A stretch of DNA of 64,000 bases from NCBI GenBank assembly GCA_942486035.1, contig CALNXK010000003.1, positions 1,943,501-2,007,500 of the forward strand, written 5' to 3'. The DNA comes from Porites lobata. Its lineage: Eukaryota > Cnidaria > Anthozoa > Scleractinia > Poritidae. Below the pieces are notes generated by a model. That model was not told the origin of the DNA, did not search any database, and saw only the letters and a list, made by a program, of their open reading frames with translations. A program made the translations under genes and the position numbers. Of the stretch, positions 23,450 through 37,900 are shown piece after piece. The number at the start of each line of letters is the position of its first letter. The first letter of the stretch is position 1.

Positions 23450-24545
23450 TCCTCCCGGTGGGGCGGGGGAGGTATACACCCTTAAATTTACCATGGGGGT
23501 GTGCCGCTGAGTCTTTGAAGCTCTGAACCTGTTCCAGACAAAAATTCTATAAATGGGAATCGATCGGCCATCATCAAACGACGAGCAGAGCGTAGTTTTG
23601 CACCTAAGCTTGATCGAGAGTAATGAGGGATTGGGAAGAAGAAATCGACCTTGTTCCAGAATCAAACTGAAGTAATGAAGGTCAATAGACCTTTTAAACT
23701 ACAGGCCGCCATTTTGAATTTATTAGATTTAAGGAGTATTATGGGATGCCCAGGAAGCACTCGCTCAGTGTTAGCTAGTGTTAACGCGCGTTTTTCGGGC
23801 AAAAAGAGAACTTCATTGTGTATTTCTCGGGAAAAAGGCGATCATTATTACATCCAAACACGGCATAACGATCTTTTTTCCCATTACAATCTTTTTCTAG
23901 GAAAACATAAAGAAAAATTGGCCCGAAAAGCGCGCGTAAATACTGAACGAGTATATCGGATCCTGCTAATGCCCCCCCTGGGCATCCCATAATACTCCTT
24001 AAATCTAATTAATTCAATATGGCCGCCGTATCGGTAAAAGGGTCAATTCTCTGCAAAACAGACACCTTTGGGACAGCGATGTCCGTCTTATGGAGAGTCA
24101 AATAAAGGGAGTAAGCAGGAGCCCAAGGAAATGAAGGGGCCAACTCTTGGGGTCAGTTGTTTAAACGGAGTTTAGCCAGTGTTAAACAAAGACGCGTTTT
24201 AAGCCATTTTCAGTTTGCCGAACGCTCTTTTGTACTAAAGTGGACACGAAAGCGTTTGTCTTCTTAAAAGAACCCACCAAGGACGAGATCTGGAGGTTGA
24301 AAGATTTCCTCAACCGTGGCCTAAGTTGGACTTCGTTTAAATAACCGACCCTGGGCGTCCGTCCTAAAGAGGTGTCAATTTTATAGAGGTGTCCTTAAAT
24401 AAGTGAGAGTCGACTGTACCCCTCTTTCAGATATAAAAGGTGATTTTTATACCACGTTCCAGAGTCAGGGCGGCAGATTAAGTATTCTGCTGAGCGGCAC
24501 ATACCCGCGTAGCACATATAAGGGAATACCCTCCTCCTCACCGGG
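23450..24545. mobile_element. Probable CCGG-ended element, family C, with nested MITE
   Basis: The left border CCGGTGGGGCGGGGGAGGTA with GTGTGCCGCTGAGTC and the right border GAGCGGCACATACCCGCGTA..CACCGGGGG look like inverted termini of the same style as families A and B. The TIR element at 23688-24044 lies inside. The boundaries are approximate. Confidence 0.5.
23688..24044. mobile_element. Long-TIR MITE (GGAGTATTATGGGATGCCC)
   Basis: AGATTTAAGGAGTATTATGG with GATGCCCAGG at the left is repeated inverted at the right (CCTGGGCATCCC with ATAATACTCCTTAAATCT). The similarity extends outward through GGCCGCCATTTTGAATT, giving arms of about 70 bases. Overlapping frames on both strands are by-products of the palindrome. 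Confidence 0.8.
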
Positions 24546-24548
24546 GGT

Positions 24549-24673
24549 ATTTAGGTTTCTGGGAAACTGACCACCTACCCCTCCCCTAAGCTAACATTAA
24601 CACTTACTTCTCACTTAGGGCAAAATGTTGGCTTAGGGTAGGGGTAGGTGGTCAGTTTCCCGGAAACCTAAAT
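24549..24673. mobile_element. Hairpin MITE (GGGAAACTGACCACC)
   Basis: ATTTAGGTTTCTGGGAAACTG and the inverted CAGTTTCCCGGAAACCTAAAT bound a near-perfect 125-base hairpin with CCTACCCCTCCCCTAAGC in each arm. Confidence 0.85.
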
Positions 24674-25133
24674 TTATTTATAATAATTGCCCTGAGCTAG
24701 CTACTCTTCTAGAAAATTACTATATACAGAACATCCATTCAAAGTATAATAATAATAAAGGCATCAATGCTTCGACAGATACATTGCTTTTAGAAGGTGT
24801 AAATGATTTTGCCCTCTGGCCACTTTTGGGAGTATAACCGGCCGACTTAAACGATGTAACTGATCTCCAGATCCAGGAAAATAGAAACTACACAAAAAAG
24901 ACTAGTTGAACTCACAAGAAATAACAGGGTTTGTATGGGTCATGGAAATTCTGGAAATCTGTCTGGCTTGTAAAAAAGGAAAAGTCATTGAAACCATGGA
25001 AAATTATATCTCGGTAACATGACATTCTTTTCTTTTTTCTCGGGGGAGTGGAGGGGCAAATAGCATCACGTTGTCGTCCCGAGTTTTGTCCCATGTCCCA
25101 GGGATGTCATGGAATTTTGCACGGACCCTTTTA

Positions 25134-25328
25134 AACTACAGTCAAGCCCCCTTAATACGGACATTGAGGGGGCATAGATAGTGTCCATATTAACGGGGTG
25201 TACGTATTAAGCGGGATGAATTTAGGGAAAATGCGAGGGCTTTCTTTCCCCAGGGACACAGCAAACTGTCTGTAATAATGAGGTGTCCGTATTAAGTGGG
25301 TGTCCGTAAAGCGGGGTTCGACTGTAGT
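25134..25328. mobile_element. MITE with ACTACAGTCRARCCCC ends
   Basis: AACTACAGTCAAGCCCCC at the left and GCGGGGTTCGACTGTAGTT at the right are inverted. The inside has repeated GTCCGTATTAA blocks. Confidence 0.78.
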
Positions 25329-25557
25329 TCAAATGGTAGGAAAACAAAAAATCGTGCTGCAGGTAAGAATAACCACTGCGCTACACACCTAGGAAGACAA
25401 AAACACGAAAACGAAGGGGTGCTCTCAGATTATCTTACAGGCGAGGCTCACTGCGAATGCACAGTACATTAAATTGCGGCAATCTGATATTAACAAACAA
25501 ATGGTGCCTTATTTGCTGGGATGTCATTTCTTAACATAAACATCTGCTAACTAGTTC

Positions 25558-25985
25558 TCAACTAACATTACAAGTTTCCACCATTTTGCCAATAGCAAGC
25601 ACAGACACTAACATTCCATAGAGGCTCCACGTAAGGCTTCTGTTGGCATGGGAACGTGGACAGGGCGGTGCTCCGGTCTCATCCGGCTCTGTGGTGGTGG
25701 GAGTTGTGTTTGGATTGGGTCCAGCAGCGCTTGGCTTTACAGCTGTTGTCGGGGGAGGTGGACCGTTGCAGTAATCCTCATTACAGACCTGTGTAGTGCA
25801 ATTGGTAAGATCTTTCCTCACGTCACAATAGGTAGCCCATAAACAATCCTTTAAGTACTGGAAACCATGGTCATCATACGTTAGTATAGCACACCTCAGT
25901 CTATCGTCACATGTTGTAACATTTTGGCTCGCTGAACATTCTTCTGCAGAAGTTGCTTTGCACGTGTAGCATTTCAGCGAGTGTA
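25558..25985 (-). CDS. LU gene B, exon 2: complete LU domain and tail
   Basis: Open from acceptor GTCGACAG|TA to TGA. It shares an unbroken 104-base stretch with gene A exon 2 around the codons for DDRLRCAILTYDD, while sequence on either side differs, mostly at replacement positions. Confidence 0.82.
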
Positions 25986-28900
25986 CTGTCGACAGAGGAG
26001 AGTAAGGAATTAAGAATGAACAGAACCAAAGCCTGAATAAAATTCTCGACGTTTACGAAAAGTCAGAACTGACCGGTCGGACAGGTAATGTTGAAAATAG
26101 AAAAGATTATTTTTCACGAGATATTGCTGAAAAAACTATCACTTCCATGCAGACTATCTAGAAATAGACTATCCGGGTCTAGTTGGTCAGTCCTGATTAA
26201 AAGTGAATTTCTCATTACAACTGGACCGGATTCTGACTTATGGTAACCGCCCTAAAATAGACCCTTCTACGGTTTTAAACTTTGATATGGACAAGTTAGG
26301 GAAACATCCGTGGACATCACTGGAAAGGGCGCCTTTAACTAGTAAAACTGCCAAGTTTGAAAGTGATTTGTTAAAAACTAACGAGGATATAGCTTCTCAA
26401 AGACGCGAAATTTTACAAACACTTGTGTATGGTGGGGGGCAAAAAACTTGCCCCTCACCATGCAAACGTCTGTACATTTCCACAACTTTGCGAAGCTATA
26501 TCTTGCGAGTTGTTGGCCAACAAGGTTGCGTCCGTTTGCCCCGTTAGCCGTCTGAATACCACTACTTTGGAGCACGTGCCCCGACCCTGACGATGAGCTT
26601 TTTCCACTACCCTTTCTTAACTAATGATTTGCAGCTCAGTCTTATCGTATCAGGTAGACCAGTGTCCACCGCTTATTGGTCAAAGATGGTTGTTGCCGGG
26701 GGACCCTAGATCAACGTTTACTAAAACGTTACGAATGCCCAAGAAGCAGGTGTAAAGCAGCAATCTCTTTAACCAACAATGTTAATATAAATTTAGAGAA
26801 GGAAGGATTGAGTAATAAGGGGAAAGTGTAAATGGGGTTAAGCATGCGAGTCCGCTCTCCATTTATTCCGCAATCGCGATTTCCCCAGTTGAAGAGCATG
26901 CTCGTAGGCTAAACTGGGGTAAGAAGGGTGTGCACGGACAGCCAAGGAAGTCGAACACTTCCCTCCACCCGAGATCCGCTCCCAAAAAGTAATGTTAGCG
27001 GGCGCTTCAATACGGCCTTTGACTATAATGCGACCAGACGGAGCAACCTGTTCACTTTCGAAACTAAATCGTTATGACTGTAGACAACTGAGCGACGATC
27101 CATTTTGTTAGAATAGGACTACGCACGCGTTGGAGTAGGCGAAGCCACAATCTACGGCTTGCTCTAAGCATCATGAAATATGATCCTTGGAGAAAGGAAA
27201 CGTATCATGTCCAGTAGCCGGTTTGCAGAAAATGTGAACCTTCTTTGTCAAATTGTTTAAACTTTTTCCGTCAATCGATCATGAACGTGACCAGAGAATC
27301 CAAAGGACAATTTCAAAATATAATAACATGTAGAAACCCGCAAGAATCATATATTTTTATCTTAATGAACATCTGAACTGGAGACACCCATACCAGGCAA
27401 AATCATTCAAATACCTCTTATCCATAGAAAATAATATGATCTACTGCATGAATTTTGGCGAAAACACAAGTAGTTTCCGTACCGCGATGGGTCAGGCAAA
27501 GGTTGCAACGTCAGACTTTCAGGGGCACCCAACGACACTTTTCGGAAGAATATCTGTTCGGAAGACGATTTGAGATCTAGAATTTTCGAAACATTTGTTG
27601 TAAAATTTCTTGCTTGCCTGCCTCTCCTAGGATTTTCGAACATCTAAAAAATGGTATAATTGCCTATTTTTAACGGATTTTTACCCTAAAAAGGTCACCT
27701 AGAATTTTCGGGAGCCTTTCTTCTGGCTGAAATTTTCGAAAAGGTAAGTTTTGATCCCTATAGTTTTCGCATAACTGGACTTTCAGCTAGGAAATCCGAA
27801 CAGATGAAAAATTTTTAGGGGATAAAAATATGCCTATATCTACCGTTTAAATACTAAAATACGTTTAACAATGCTATGTTTAAGTGGTTTTAAACTATAT
27901 TCTCGTTGGGTGCCCCTTGACTTTGAATATTCTTAGTTGTAAACACGCTTAAGCGTGTAGAAACGAATCCCACAAACAAATCACCTATTTCAGACCGAAT
28001 TCATGACAGAAATGGTTCTTCTAGAAAGCATACACGGTAGTTAAGCCAAAATACAAGAGTACAGTAACTTCGGATATGTGGAATACCCTATTCCACGGTA
28101 TAAAAACCGAATGACTTGGTAATCGGTATTTACAGGAAACCAAACACGCCTAGCAATGACGACACCCTGTAATATGACCGCATATACCCACGCAGGCTCG
28201 ATTACCGCCAGCACGCGCCTTCCCCGAACAGGAACGAGAGAGCGGCGGAAATCAAGCCCAAATTTCTCCGTTCTAGAAGAGGAACGTTCAAATTCGAAGT
28301 AGCATTCACAGCTCTATTCAAAATGATATATCAAATTTTAAAGCCATCATTTGCATACCTTGAATCATTTGTATCAAAGGACCATTAAGTTGTTATAGTT
28401 ACAAGACGTTTATGCGGCCCGATTTTTACCCACTTTTGCGTACCCGAAATGCATCTTACTGATCTTACTCATAGAGAATCCTTGGGTGGCCGGGGGTCCG
28501 GGGGGTGCTCCCTGAAAATACTCTGCCCGAAAGAGGTTCCTTTATCGCCCTAGAGGAGCACAAAAGGGTAGGGTTTTTACGAATTAAAGCGAAGAAAACA
28601 GAGAGAGAAAAGCTAACGTATGAGCCAAAATGCATGAAGCATGAAGCAGGGGTACAATTGTTTGTTGAGGATATGCACAAATTTAATCTAAGACTAGGGG
28701 TTTGGGTCAGCAGATCCCCTCTTAGTACAAAACAACGCGTCCCCCTCTCTCAGAGGAGTGGTGGCTCAGTCAAAGTGCACACTTCCACATGTAGCCAAAC
28801 AAGGTCTGTCCCCCATCTACAGCAGAAATTTAATCCTTTGTTTGTTTTAAAACCAGCTATCTTCATTCTTTCCTGTTCACGCTCATCTCAAACAAAAGAA

Positions 28901-31900
28901 GCATTTTTTCAACACTAAAATACACTAAATCCCGTTGTGAGTTAATAAGGATTAGTTTGCTTATGTCTAAGTTGCTTAAATTTAGAAGTGTAGAAGTCAT
29001 ATTTTTAACAGTAAAACTAGCCTGTTCAAGGAGTTCAACCATTGGTGACCGAGACGATAAAGAACTGGGGCCCAACTGGAGAGTCTGTAGCGAGCGTTTA
29101 CGAGCTCATTTTAACATAAGATCAGCGATCGAGCGCCGGGAAAACTGAGATAACAACTAGCCGGAGTTTCTACTCGACATCAAGAACATTCAATATTTCC
29201 CTTGAACCATATTCCACAACGGCGAAATATGATTAATAATGAAAGCATTTGCCACACATTTTGACCTTTGTATTCCTTATATTGGTACTAAATTTCGCGG
29301 TTTTGGCGAGAAAGTATTTCGTGGTGTTTTATTTCCGCAATTTTAACATGCAAATAGAAAGAAAGGGCATTAAATTTCGCGATTTAAGCGTTCTCAACTT
29401 CATTTTAGTTTTTAAAGTCTGAACCCTTAATGAACAAGAAATGTGTGAAATCTTTGCAAACTAACGTGAAGTATTTCTCAACTGAAGATACAAAATGGAA
29501 CTCCAGTTAAACCAGTTAGCTATTTGTGTTTGTCCATACATATCCACTGTCTCGTGATTTTCTAGATGGGCATTAAATTTCGCGATTTTTTCACAATTGT
29601 GAAAAACACGAAATTAAAGACCAGCGAAATTAAGTATCAATAAAGTAGCCAGAGAAAACGACCCCTGTGTCAGACGGCAGCTGTCTTCGGTGGGGGTAAA
29701 CGAAGGACGCCATCAGACATTGGACTCAATCGCTCGCATGGTAATTATCTCGAGGTCAAAACAGGAAGTTACTCCGACTTGTTCATGACTTCAAAAATTC
29801 TCTTGTTTCCGTACAGGGAAGAGGACTTGCACGCAAGCTAGCCCTTCTGTACTTAAATGACAGGCAGAAAAACGTTTTCACTGGTAAAAATGCAGTGAAA
29901 ATGATGTATGGTTGGCATGCACATCATTTTATGGACTCGCTGGTGGAATAAAGCCAGTGCAGATTGGATAAGACTTGCTGACCCCGTCTGTGACAAGGTC
30001 AAGTCAAAAATCCATACACTTATAGGAAGTATACCCCTGCTGAAAATAGTTTTCTTTGACGATGTAATTGTCCTGATATGATTTGATTTAATATTGAAAA
30101 TCCAAAAAAGACTGAGAAGCTTAAAATTTCTAGTAAACAATTTCACACTCCACCAGCGGGATTTACAATTACATATACCGAAACTGTACTTTCCTTTCTC
30201 GAGTAAAAACAGACCCCCGCATACCCTTCCCCCCCCTGGAAGAAGCGACACGTCTCCTCTTCGGTCAAGTTCTTATGAAACAGTAAACTTGAAGATGAGT
30301 TTCTTGTTTCGTCCCCTCAGCTCGACGGCAGGAAAATCGTAAAATTGAACATTTTACCCCAGTTATACCAACGGGAGGGTCGCTTTCTCTTTTCCAATCG
30401 AAATTACCCATACAATGATTTTGAGATCTCGTACCCGTTGATCCTGTCAAATTATCTCGGTGGAGACTGCTTCATTGTGAAAATTATCGGTTTGGTATTG
30501 GAGATTGTTGAGACAGAATCAGTTTTACGCGGGAGGCGTTTTTACTTGTTCACTTGAATTTGCCGGCATGTGTCAACGTGCGTAAATAATAAATCCTAAT
30601 ATCAACACAAATATATAAAAGTTCCTCGTTCGAAGTTCACCCGGGACTGCAATCATCTCCTTATAATTTTCGCAATATCGGGGACAAAATTATGTAGAGA
30701 CTCTCGCAAAAGTTAAATCAGTCGAATCAATCAAAGCTAGACTTAAGTGCATGAAGCGAATTTGAACTCACCACAACAGAAGAACAGAAGGAATATGGAT
30801 CCAGTCAAGAACACAATGCGCAAATCATTTGCCATCTTCCAAAATAGACCGTCAACTTGTACAAGTTACGGAATTCAAAGCTAAACTGGGCAGACAGAGC
30901 TTTGATTTCAGGCGCTGATAGTGGGTTTTGACAGCGAAGTTAAGGTATCAAACGTTGGATTCTTTTGTCGTTATTTACCAGCCGAAAAACGTGCATAAAC
31001 TGTTTCCACACGTCCGGAGTGTGCTCTATATGCACCGCACCTATTATGACGTCATCACGCTTAGGGCCAAGTAGAAGTGACACGTTTTGTTTGGAATTTT
31101 GATGATCTATCATCTTTCATCCGGGCGATGGGTTTCAGGAATTTTTAGCAGATGATAATTTTCCCGATTAGGTATTTATTGATATTTGCAGTGGATCAAC
31201 AAAGGAAAGTTAATTATCAGCTAGATTAGCTGTCTCTTTAATAAACATAGAAATATAGATAATGGCGGCTACGTAACTTCCTCCGGCTACATGCTACATC
31301 AAAATGCCCGCATTTCAGGTACGTAGCCTTTTCCCCGGCTAAATTGTAAGTGACAAAAAACCAAAAAAAAAAAAAACAAACAAACAAACAAAAGAAACAA
31401 ACAAAAAAAAAAACAGAACAAAACAAAAAGCAATTAATATTACCCAAAGGAACGCGGAAACATTTAACATTTAACGCCAAGTAGCCCTCAGCACTGCAAA
31501 TAAATGCACTGAAACGAAAAATAGTCATCAAAGCCGGCGACGTATTTTTTAAAGGCATTCTTTCAACTGAAATGAAAACAAATGTTAAGGCCGAGACTTC
31601 CCATTTCCTAAAACCAAATTAAAGGATAACGCACGCCACTGAAGGAGTACTCGCAAGCGCTACACAAGGCCGCCGATGATGACACGTTATCATAAACGAA
31701 ATATTGAAAACGGAAGTGGAAGCTGTCGATTCGCCCTGCCCCGATAACCTGTTTCAGCTGATCTCGAGGAAGTAGAATGCATAACAGTGTTTCTTTTTCT
31801 TATTTTTTTCTCCTCAAAAATCGGGTTGCAAGGCGGGAACGAAACGATGGCGAAAGAGATGCACGCGAAAATAATTATGAGAGATGGTTCTGGGCAGTTT

Positions 31901-34900
31901 AGTTTGTCGTATGAAATATATGTTAACCCGGTTTCTTCCTCTTCCTTATTTACGCGGGTAAATAAAAAAGAGGGAATGTATGGAAGGTGCGCGCACACGT
32001 AAAATTGACCTCGCTCAATTTTTACTTTTACGCGTGGACTTCTGTTTTCTTTACGCATGTAAAATTAACGCGACGTTGGAAATCCATTTTAAATGAGGGT
32101 CCCTTATTATCTATGATTGGCAGTGACTGTTTTGCAGGCCGTTTCGCAGAAAAAGAAAAGTGCTGCAGTTCGAAACCGATCCAGAAGCCTGTCAACTGTC
32201 TTTTTTCAGATTGTAAACACTCTCAGAGTTCGGCGACCTAGCGCTCGATTAGTAGCCTGCGTAGCTGGCTGAATTGTTACTGTGCGCAAGAGTTTTAGCA
32301 GAAGCTAGCAGAGAATCCGCCATTGTCTGCGGATCGATTCTCCGCAAGGCCACCGATGCTCCTCTGCCAAAACTTTGCTCGCGCTAACGATCTCGCGGGC
32401 TACGTACGTAGGCTAATTAATTTAATAAGCATGCACTCAGTTGCGAAACTGGGGTCGAAAGACAAATAAACATTGTACAGTACTCGTGGTCTTAAACTTA
32501 ATTAAAAGAGATCTATTTTTCTTTGCAGAGATCAAGTAAGGAAATAAAGCAGAGATCTTCGTTTTTAAAAAAGTTTTGTTTGTAAAAAAGGGGATAAATT
32601 GTTCATGAAAGAATGGAGACCCACTGACCTCTCCGCTTCTCGCGATCGATTCTCAAATCAACTGGTGTGCTTGCTCGCAAGTTGTAGCCTGTAGGCTCTT
32701 TTCTTTGTTAAAATAAAAAAATGGACACATATTTACCATTTTTATCATCGCAAAATCCTAAAGTCGCTGAAACTTCTCTCGCTACATTTCATTCATGTGG
32801 GCCCAAGACCGTGAGTCCAACATATGACATTGAGGCAGGATTGGTGTGGATGTGTGATGCAAACTAAGAAAAACTGCTAAATTTTCATTGAAGAACCAAG
32901 GCTCCAAACGAAGAGTCTCTCAGAAGATTCGCGCTTCGAATTTCATTTCCAAAATTCGCTAATCCACAGGTTGACACGATACAATGATTCTCATTTCGGT
33001 CAGTGCCATTTCAAGGAGCTAAAATTTTTAAACGCACGTTGGAGTTTCATGCCCCTGGGGGGAAACTCCGGATAAGTGCTTTTTACGAACTTCACTGACT
33101 TGAACTGAGCGGGTTTAACAGAAGGGGATCTATGTTGTTAAGTAGTACCCCTTACGAAATGAGACACTATCTTTTTTCTATCTTAAAGCTAGTTAATGAA
33201 ACTATCAACAAGCTATCTTGTTTCTAGTTTATTCCTATCTTCATGCCCTGTGTGCCACTAATAACTAATTACTATCTTAAGCCTATCTTAATAATAACTA
33301 ATTTCTAGTTATTTGGAACCATGCAGATAGGCTATCTAAATACTATCTTAAAAAGGAAATTTTTGCATCGCTGCAATAGTTAGCTTTTGGATACACATAA
33401 GATAGAGTAAAACTAGCTTTTTATCGGCTAAGAAGCTAGTTTTCGGATACGTTTTTGCCAATAATGACATCATTGACATAGTTAGAAACTAGTCATTAGA
33501 TAGAAGTTAACTAGCAATTTACATGTATTAATGGCACGATAGATAGCAATAAACTAGACATAAACTAGTTGAACGATAGTGTTCGGATAGCTTTAAACTA
33601 GATGTCTGGTAGCTAAAAGCTAGTGTTTGGATAGCTTTAAAGCAGATGTCTGATAACTAAAAACTAGTCTTTGTATAGCAATAAACTAGATGTATGATAT
33701 CTAAAAACTAGTGTTTGGATAGCAATAAAATAGATGTCTAATAACTAAAAACTAGTGTTTGGATAGCAATAAACTAGATGTATGATATCTAAAAACTAGT
33801 GTTTGGATAGCAATAAAATAGATGTCCAATAACTAAAAACTAGTGTTTGGATAGCAATAAACTACATGTCTGGTAGTTATTGGATAGCATTTAACTTAGT
33901 TTTTTGATTAGCTAGAGTGGTTGCACGGATAAGAATTAGATAGACGCGGCGTAATAAGTTGATCAATCTTAGTGACATGCCATAGTTTTAACTTAAACCT
34001 TTTAAAAATATAATAAACAGTACATTTTTAAACACGATAATGCAAGTCATATTATATTGAAGTATACTTGACTGTTGCCTGTAGCCTATAGCAAAGGATT
34101 CCATTTTCATTAATAATGATTTATTAGTTCCATCACAACGCTGTTCAAAGTTCACATCAAATTTGATACAACTTTAGTATTTATAATAATTTATATAAGA
34201 ACTCAGCTGCATGTCTGCGCAACTTCCTAATTTATCCACGACACCTTCTTTACATTGGAAAGCTTTGATCCACTTGCCTTTCCCTTTTGCTCTGCAAAGA
34301 AGACATAAATATTAAAGGTCAACAATTTGCCAATTATAAGAATAAAGTTATTCCATTAAAGAGTTCTTTATGGTATTAATTGTTTTTTAAATTTATCGGC
34401 CACTACTTGAATATCGCGGATCTATTCAAGAGGAGCCATAAACCTGATGTGCCCTTAGACTGGTTTCTCTTTACATGTGTAATACAGAAGAACAATTATA
34501 GCTAGCCATGAAAGAAAATAAATTTAACCGTCTAAAACCAAACACAAACAACTTTTACTTAATTGTTTACAGTAAGACAATTCCGTGCTTCCAAATATTT
34601 GTTTATCTTATCTTAGCGGAAAAGGCGGCGCATTCCAGTAGCACCGGCCAAGACTTTTAGAAAAAACCACAAGTTAAGCTCCGGAAACTTGAGGGTCACG
34701 TCACATCAATGGTTTTTTCATTCAAAAAAGTAAAGAAACAGTAAAGTAAGGAATTATAAAATACGCTTATAAAAAAATTTATCAGTCACTGAATGGAACA
34801 ATAACCACCAAGCTTATGTAACTTAACCCTTTTTTTCGATCATCATCAGCCAAAAAACCTCTTGATAATAACTGACAAACGGTCTGTGACAATCTTCTTA

Positions 34901-37900
34901 AAAAAATCCTACTTAATATCATTCACGGATAGTTGCGCTAAAGAATACGTTTCCCATAGGACTTTCAAAAGTGAACAAACTATAACTGGCATTCTTAGCG
35001 CTGACAAACTTGATCAGGAGTTAAACTATAAGGTCAGTGTGCTGTTTGACTTGGCTCCCAGTTGTACTGAATGTCACACTAAACGTTGGTACCGCTTCTT
35101 CAAGAAAAATTTAAAACGAACAAGAACCCATGCATGCACACATTACGACTAAAGCAATAGAAGGTGAATTATACACAAACCTTAAAGAAATGAGTAAATC
35201 CTTTCAGTTTGATATCCTCTATCCACGATGATTAGACCTTCGTTCAACCGACCCACGACTTCAACGGTTACTTCGGCCGAAGATCGAATGAAAGGCGATT
35301 GTGTTTTCGCGCGATTTTTTAATTGACCGAAGACCCGGATGAAAGGCAGTCAACGGTATTTCCGTGGTCACGTACCGCACCAGAGAGTCAACTACTGCTT
35401 GTTTGCGCTCATCACGCTTAAAGATATCAGTTATGAATCCAAAAAGTAACAAAATGGCTGAGAAAAAGGAAAAGTTCGGTTATGAAGGACAGTGCAAGCG
35501 GAGAAAAAAATTCCGAAAAGGTATATGATATCGTGGAGTTAAAGAGATTTCGCATTCGTGTCATCGATTCGACGTAGACTGAGGAATGCTGGCGAACTCG
35601 ATCCTCAGGCATCCTCTTCTTGTACTGGAATATTTCCATTTTCAGCCTAAAGAAAGCGGTTCACCTTCATCATCTGCGATCACAAAAGGGAGATTCAGGT
35701 ATTTTGAAAAAACAGGCCTTCTTAAAATGAGTCAGACGCGATTGATCAAGATTGATATTGCAGTAACAGTATTATCGTGTCGTGTGGAAGGTAATCGAGC
35801 TTGGCACGATATAATTAATTATTACAGTCCTCCAACACACAACTGAGCACAACGCTTTTTAAAGAAAAATTTTCGCAAATGGCTGTTCAATATTACAAGG
35901 TACTGTTGGTACGCATGTAGGAAACTGAAACGAAAAAAGAAATAATCAAAGCAAGCCTTCATCGAGAAATTGTGGTGTGGATGATGTGATTCTCTGTGAC
36001 TTTAGAATTAAATGGTTTTGTGAAGCACTAATATATAAAAGCATCTCAGTCTTACATTAAGTTTAAAATACAGTGCAAGTCTTGATTAATCGAGCTTTCT
36101 GTGTATAAAATAAGTGAGCATTGCCAGCTAGCTGACTAATCGTGACAAATTATTATTGATAGAATTTACAATAATTTGCTATAGAAATGGTCGGCTTAAT
36201 AAGGATACCCTATGTTATTACAGTACTATTTGCCGACTTTGAGAAGTGCCATATTATAGTTAATATTGGTAGGTTTGAGCCGATCTTTTCACTACCTATG
36301 TTCAAGATAGTTTTAAGATAGGTTATAAAGTGTTTCATGAGAAACAGATAGCTTTCAAATAGCCTAACTTTTCACTATCTTTTCCAAGATAGCTTTTGGA
36401 TAGCATATTAAATGGCTTTATGGACAATGGATAGATTTAAGATAGGCTATCTTTTTACTATCTACCACTAAGTTAGTACTAAGATAGCAGAGAGTACAAA
36501 ATGAAAATAGAAATCAGATAGCCTAGCTTTTAAGGTGGCTCCGTAATTAATACAAGAGCATTTAGCTGTGACAAATTTTCCGTCATAACTTTTTGGTTTT
36601 TAACGCGATGGCTGCGAAACTTTGCAAAGAACAACAGATATCATTAGGCAATGATTCGAAATATTCCGAGTTCACTGATGGTAAATATTTCTCGAGAAAT
36701 TAGCGCTTAAAAGGACCCTACTGTTCAAAGAAAATCGCGTCTAGTAAAAAATTTTGCTGATATTTTTTACTGAAATTTCTGGTATCGGCTTTAATTGATA
36801 TAATAAATATGCCAGAGGAATTTCAGAAAAATCGTTGGAGCAGAAGTCCGAAACTAAAAGTCGCTCAAAATTCAGCTGTGAAATTGTTTTGGAATTTCAA
36901 AAATAAATTACCATCAGCGAGAAGGAGCCACCAGTTTGAATTTTCGGGACAAGTAAATTCAGTGTTTGCTAATTCTGAAAACAGAAGCCGATTGCCTATC
37001 GTGCTATTCTTTAAAAGGTACTGTTCAGTTTTAGAAGCACTATAAATTACTTCAAAACTTTGCTCTGACTTCGAATGACTTGTTGTCCTTGTTCGTCGAC
37101 ATTTTTAAAATATCCCTTGGCAGTTTTGGTTCAAACTCCTGCTGCACACATTTTGATGTATTGCAATGCATCCTCAACGGCTTTTCCTGCTGTACGTTGT
37201 TTCCAATTCAGGAAAAAGGTATTGGGATTGTAAGCTACCTTGTATCAAAGCTCAGATAGAACTGTCCAGCACCTTTGTTTATGACCAGAAAATGAGCACG
37301 AGCGGCACTTGTGCGAGGAATTCGCACCTCAGCCAGGGGGGACGAATGACAATGATGCCCATGTCTGTGAACCGATCTGTATAAACATGTATTGCAGAGC
37401 AAAACATAATAATCAAGAAAAAATACCCATTCATTGAGGGAAGGAGTGACAAAAATTCCAGAGTTGTAAATTTATTCACGGGCAGTATTTTTGCGATAAT
37501 TTTATTTTGGACTGTGATGTTATTCGGTTCACAGGCATGGTCATCGATGTCGTTCGTCCCCCTGTGTGAGGTGCGAATTCCACGCAGAACTGCCGCTCGT
37601 GCTCATTTTGTAGTCATAAACAAAGGTGCTGGACAGTTCTATCTGAGCTCTGGTACGAGGTAGCGTCCAATCTCAATACTTTTTTTCCTGAGTTGGAAGC
37701 AACGAACAGAAGTAAAAGTCGTTGAAAATGCATTGCAATACATCAAAATGTATGCAGCAGGAGTTTGAACCAAAACTGCCATGGATATTTTAAAAATGTC
37801 GAAGAACAAGTAATTCTACCTCAGAGCAAGGTTTGGAGCAATTTATAGTGCTTCTACAACTAAACAGTACCTTTTAAAGAATAGCACGATAGGCAATCGG

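Noticed and set aside
23651..23992. 113-codon plus-strand frame and an overlapping minus-strand frame
   Set aside because: Both are by-products of the long inverted repeats of a MITE.
26203..26547. 114-codon plus-strand frame starting MNFSLQLDRIL
   Set aside because: The first half looks protein-like but matches nothing I know, and the second half runs through an inverted repeat and a CAACATTGTTG-type fragment. Possibly a gene scrap; not supportable as a gene.
28505..28918. 137-codon plus-strand frame
   Set aside because: Low-complexity mixture with no domain, leader or splice context; treated as chance.
33540..33890. Regular 44-bp repeats as a CRISPR-like array
   Set aside because: Copies are contiguous with no unique spacers, and the DNA is eukaryotic. 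It is a tandem satellite.
34862..35152. 96-codon plus-strand frame between GATAG-rich blocks
   Set aside because: No similarity recognised and no promoter or splice context. It was considered as cargo of a foldback element but cannot be supported.
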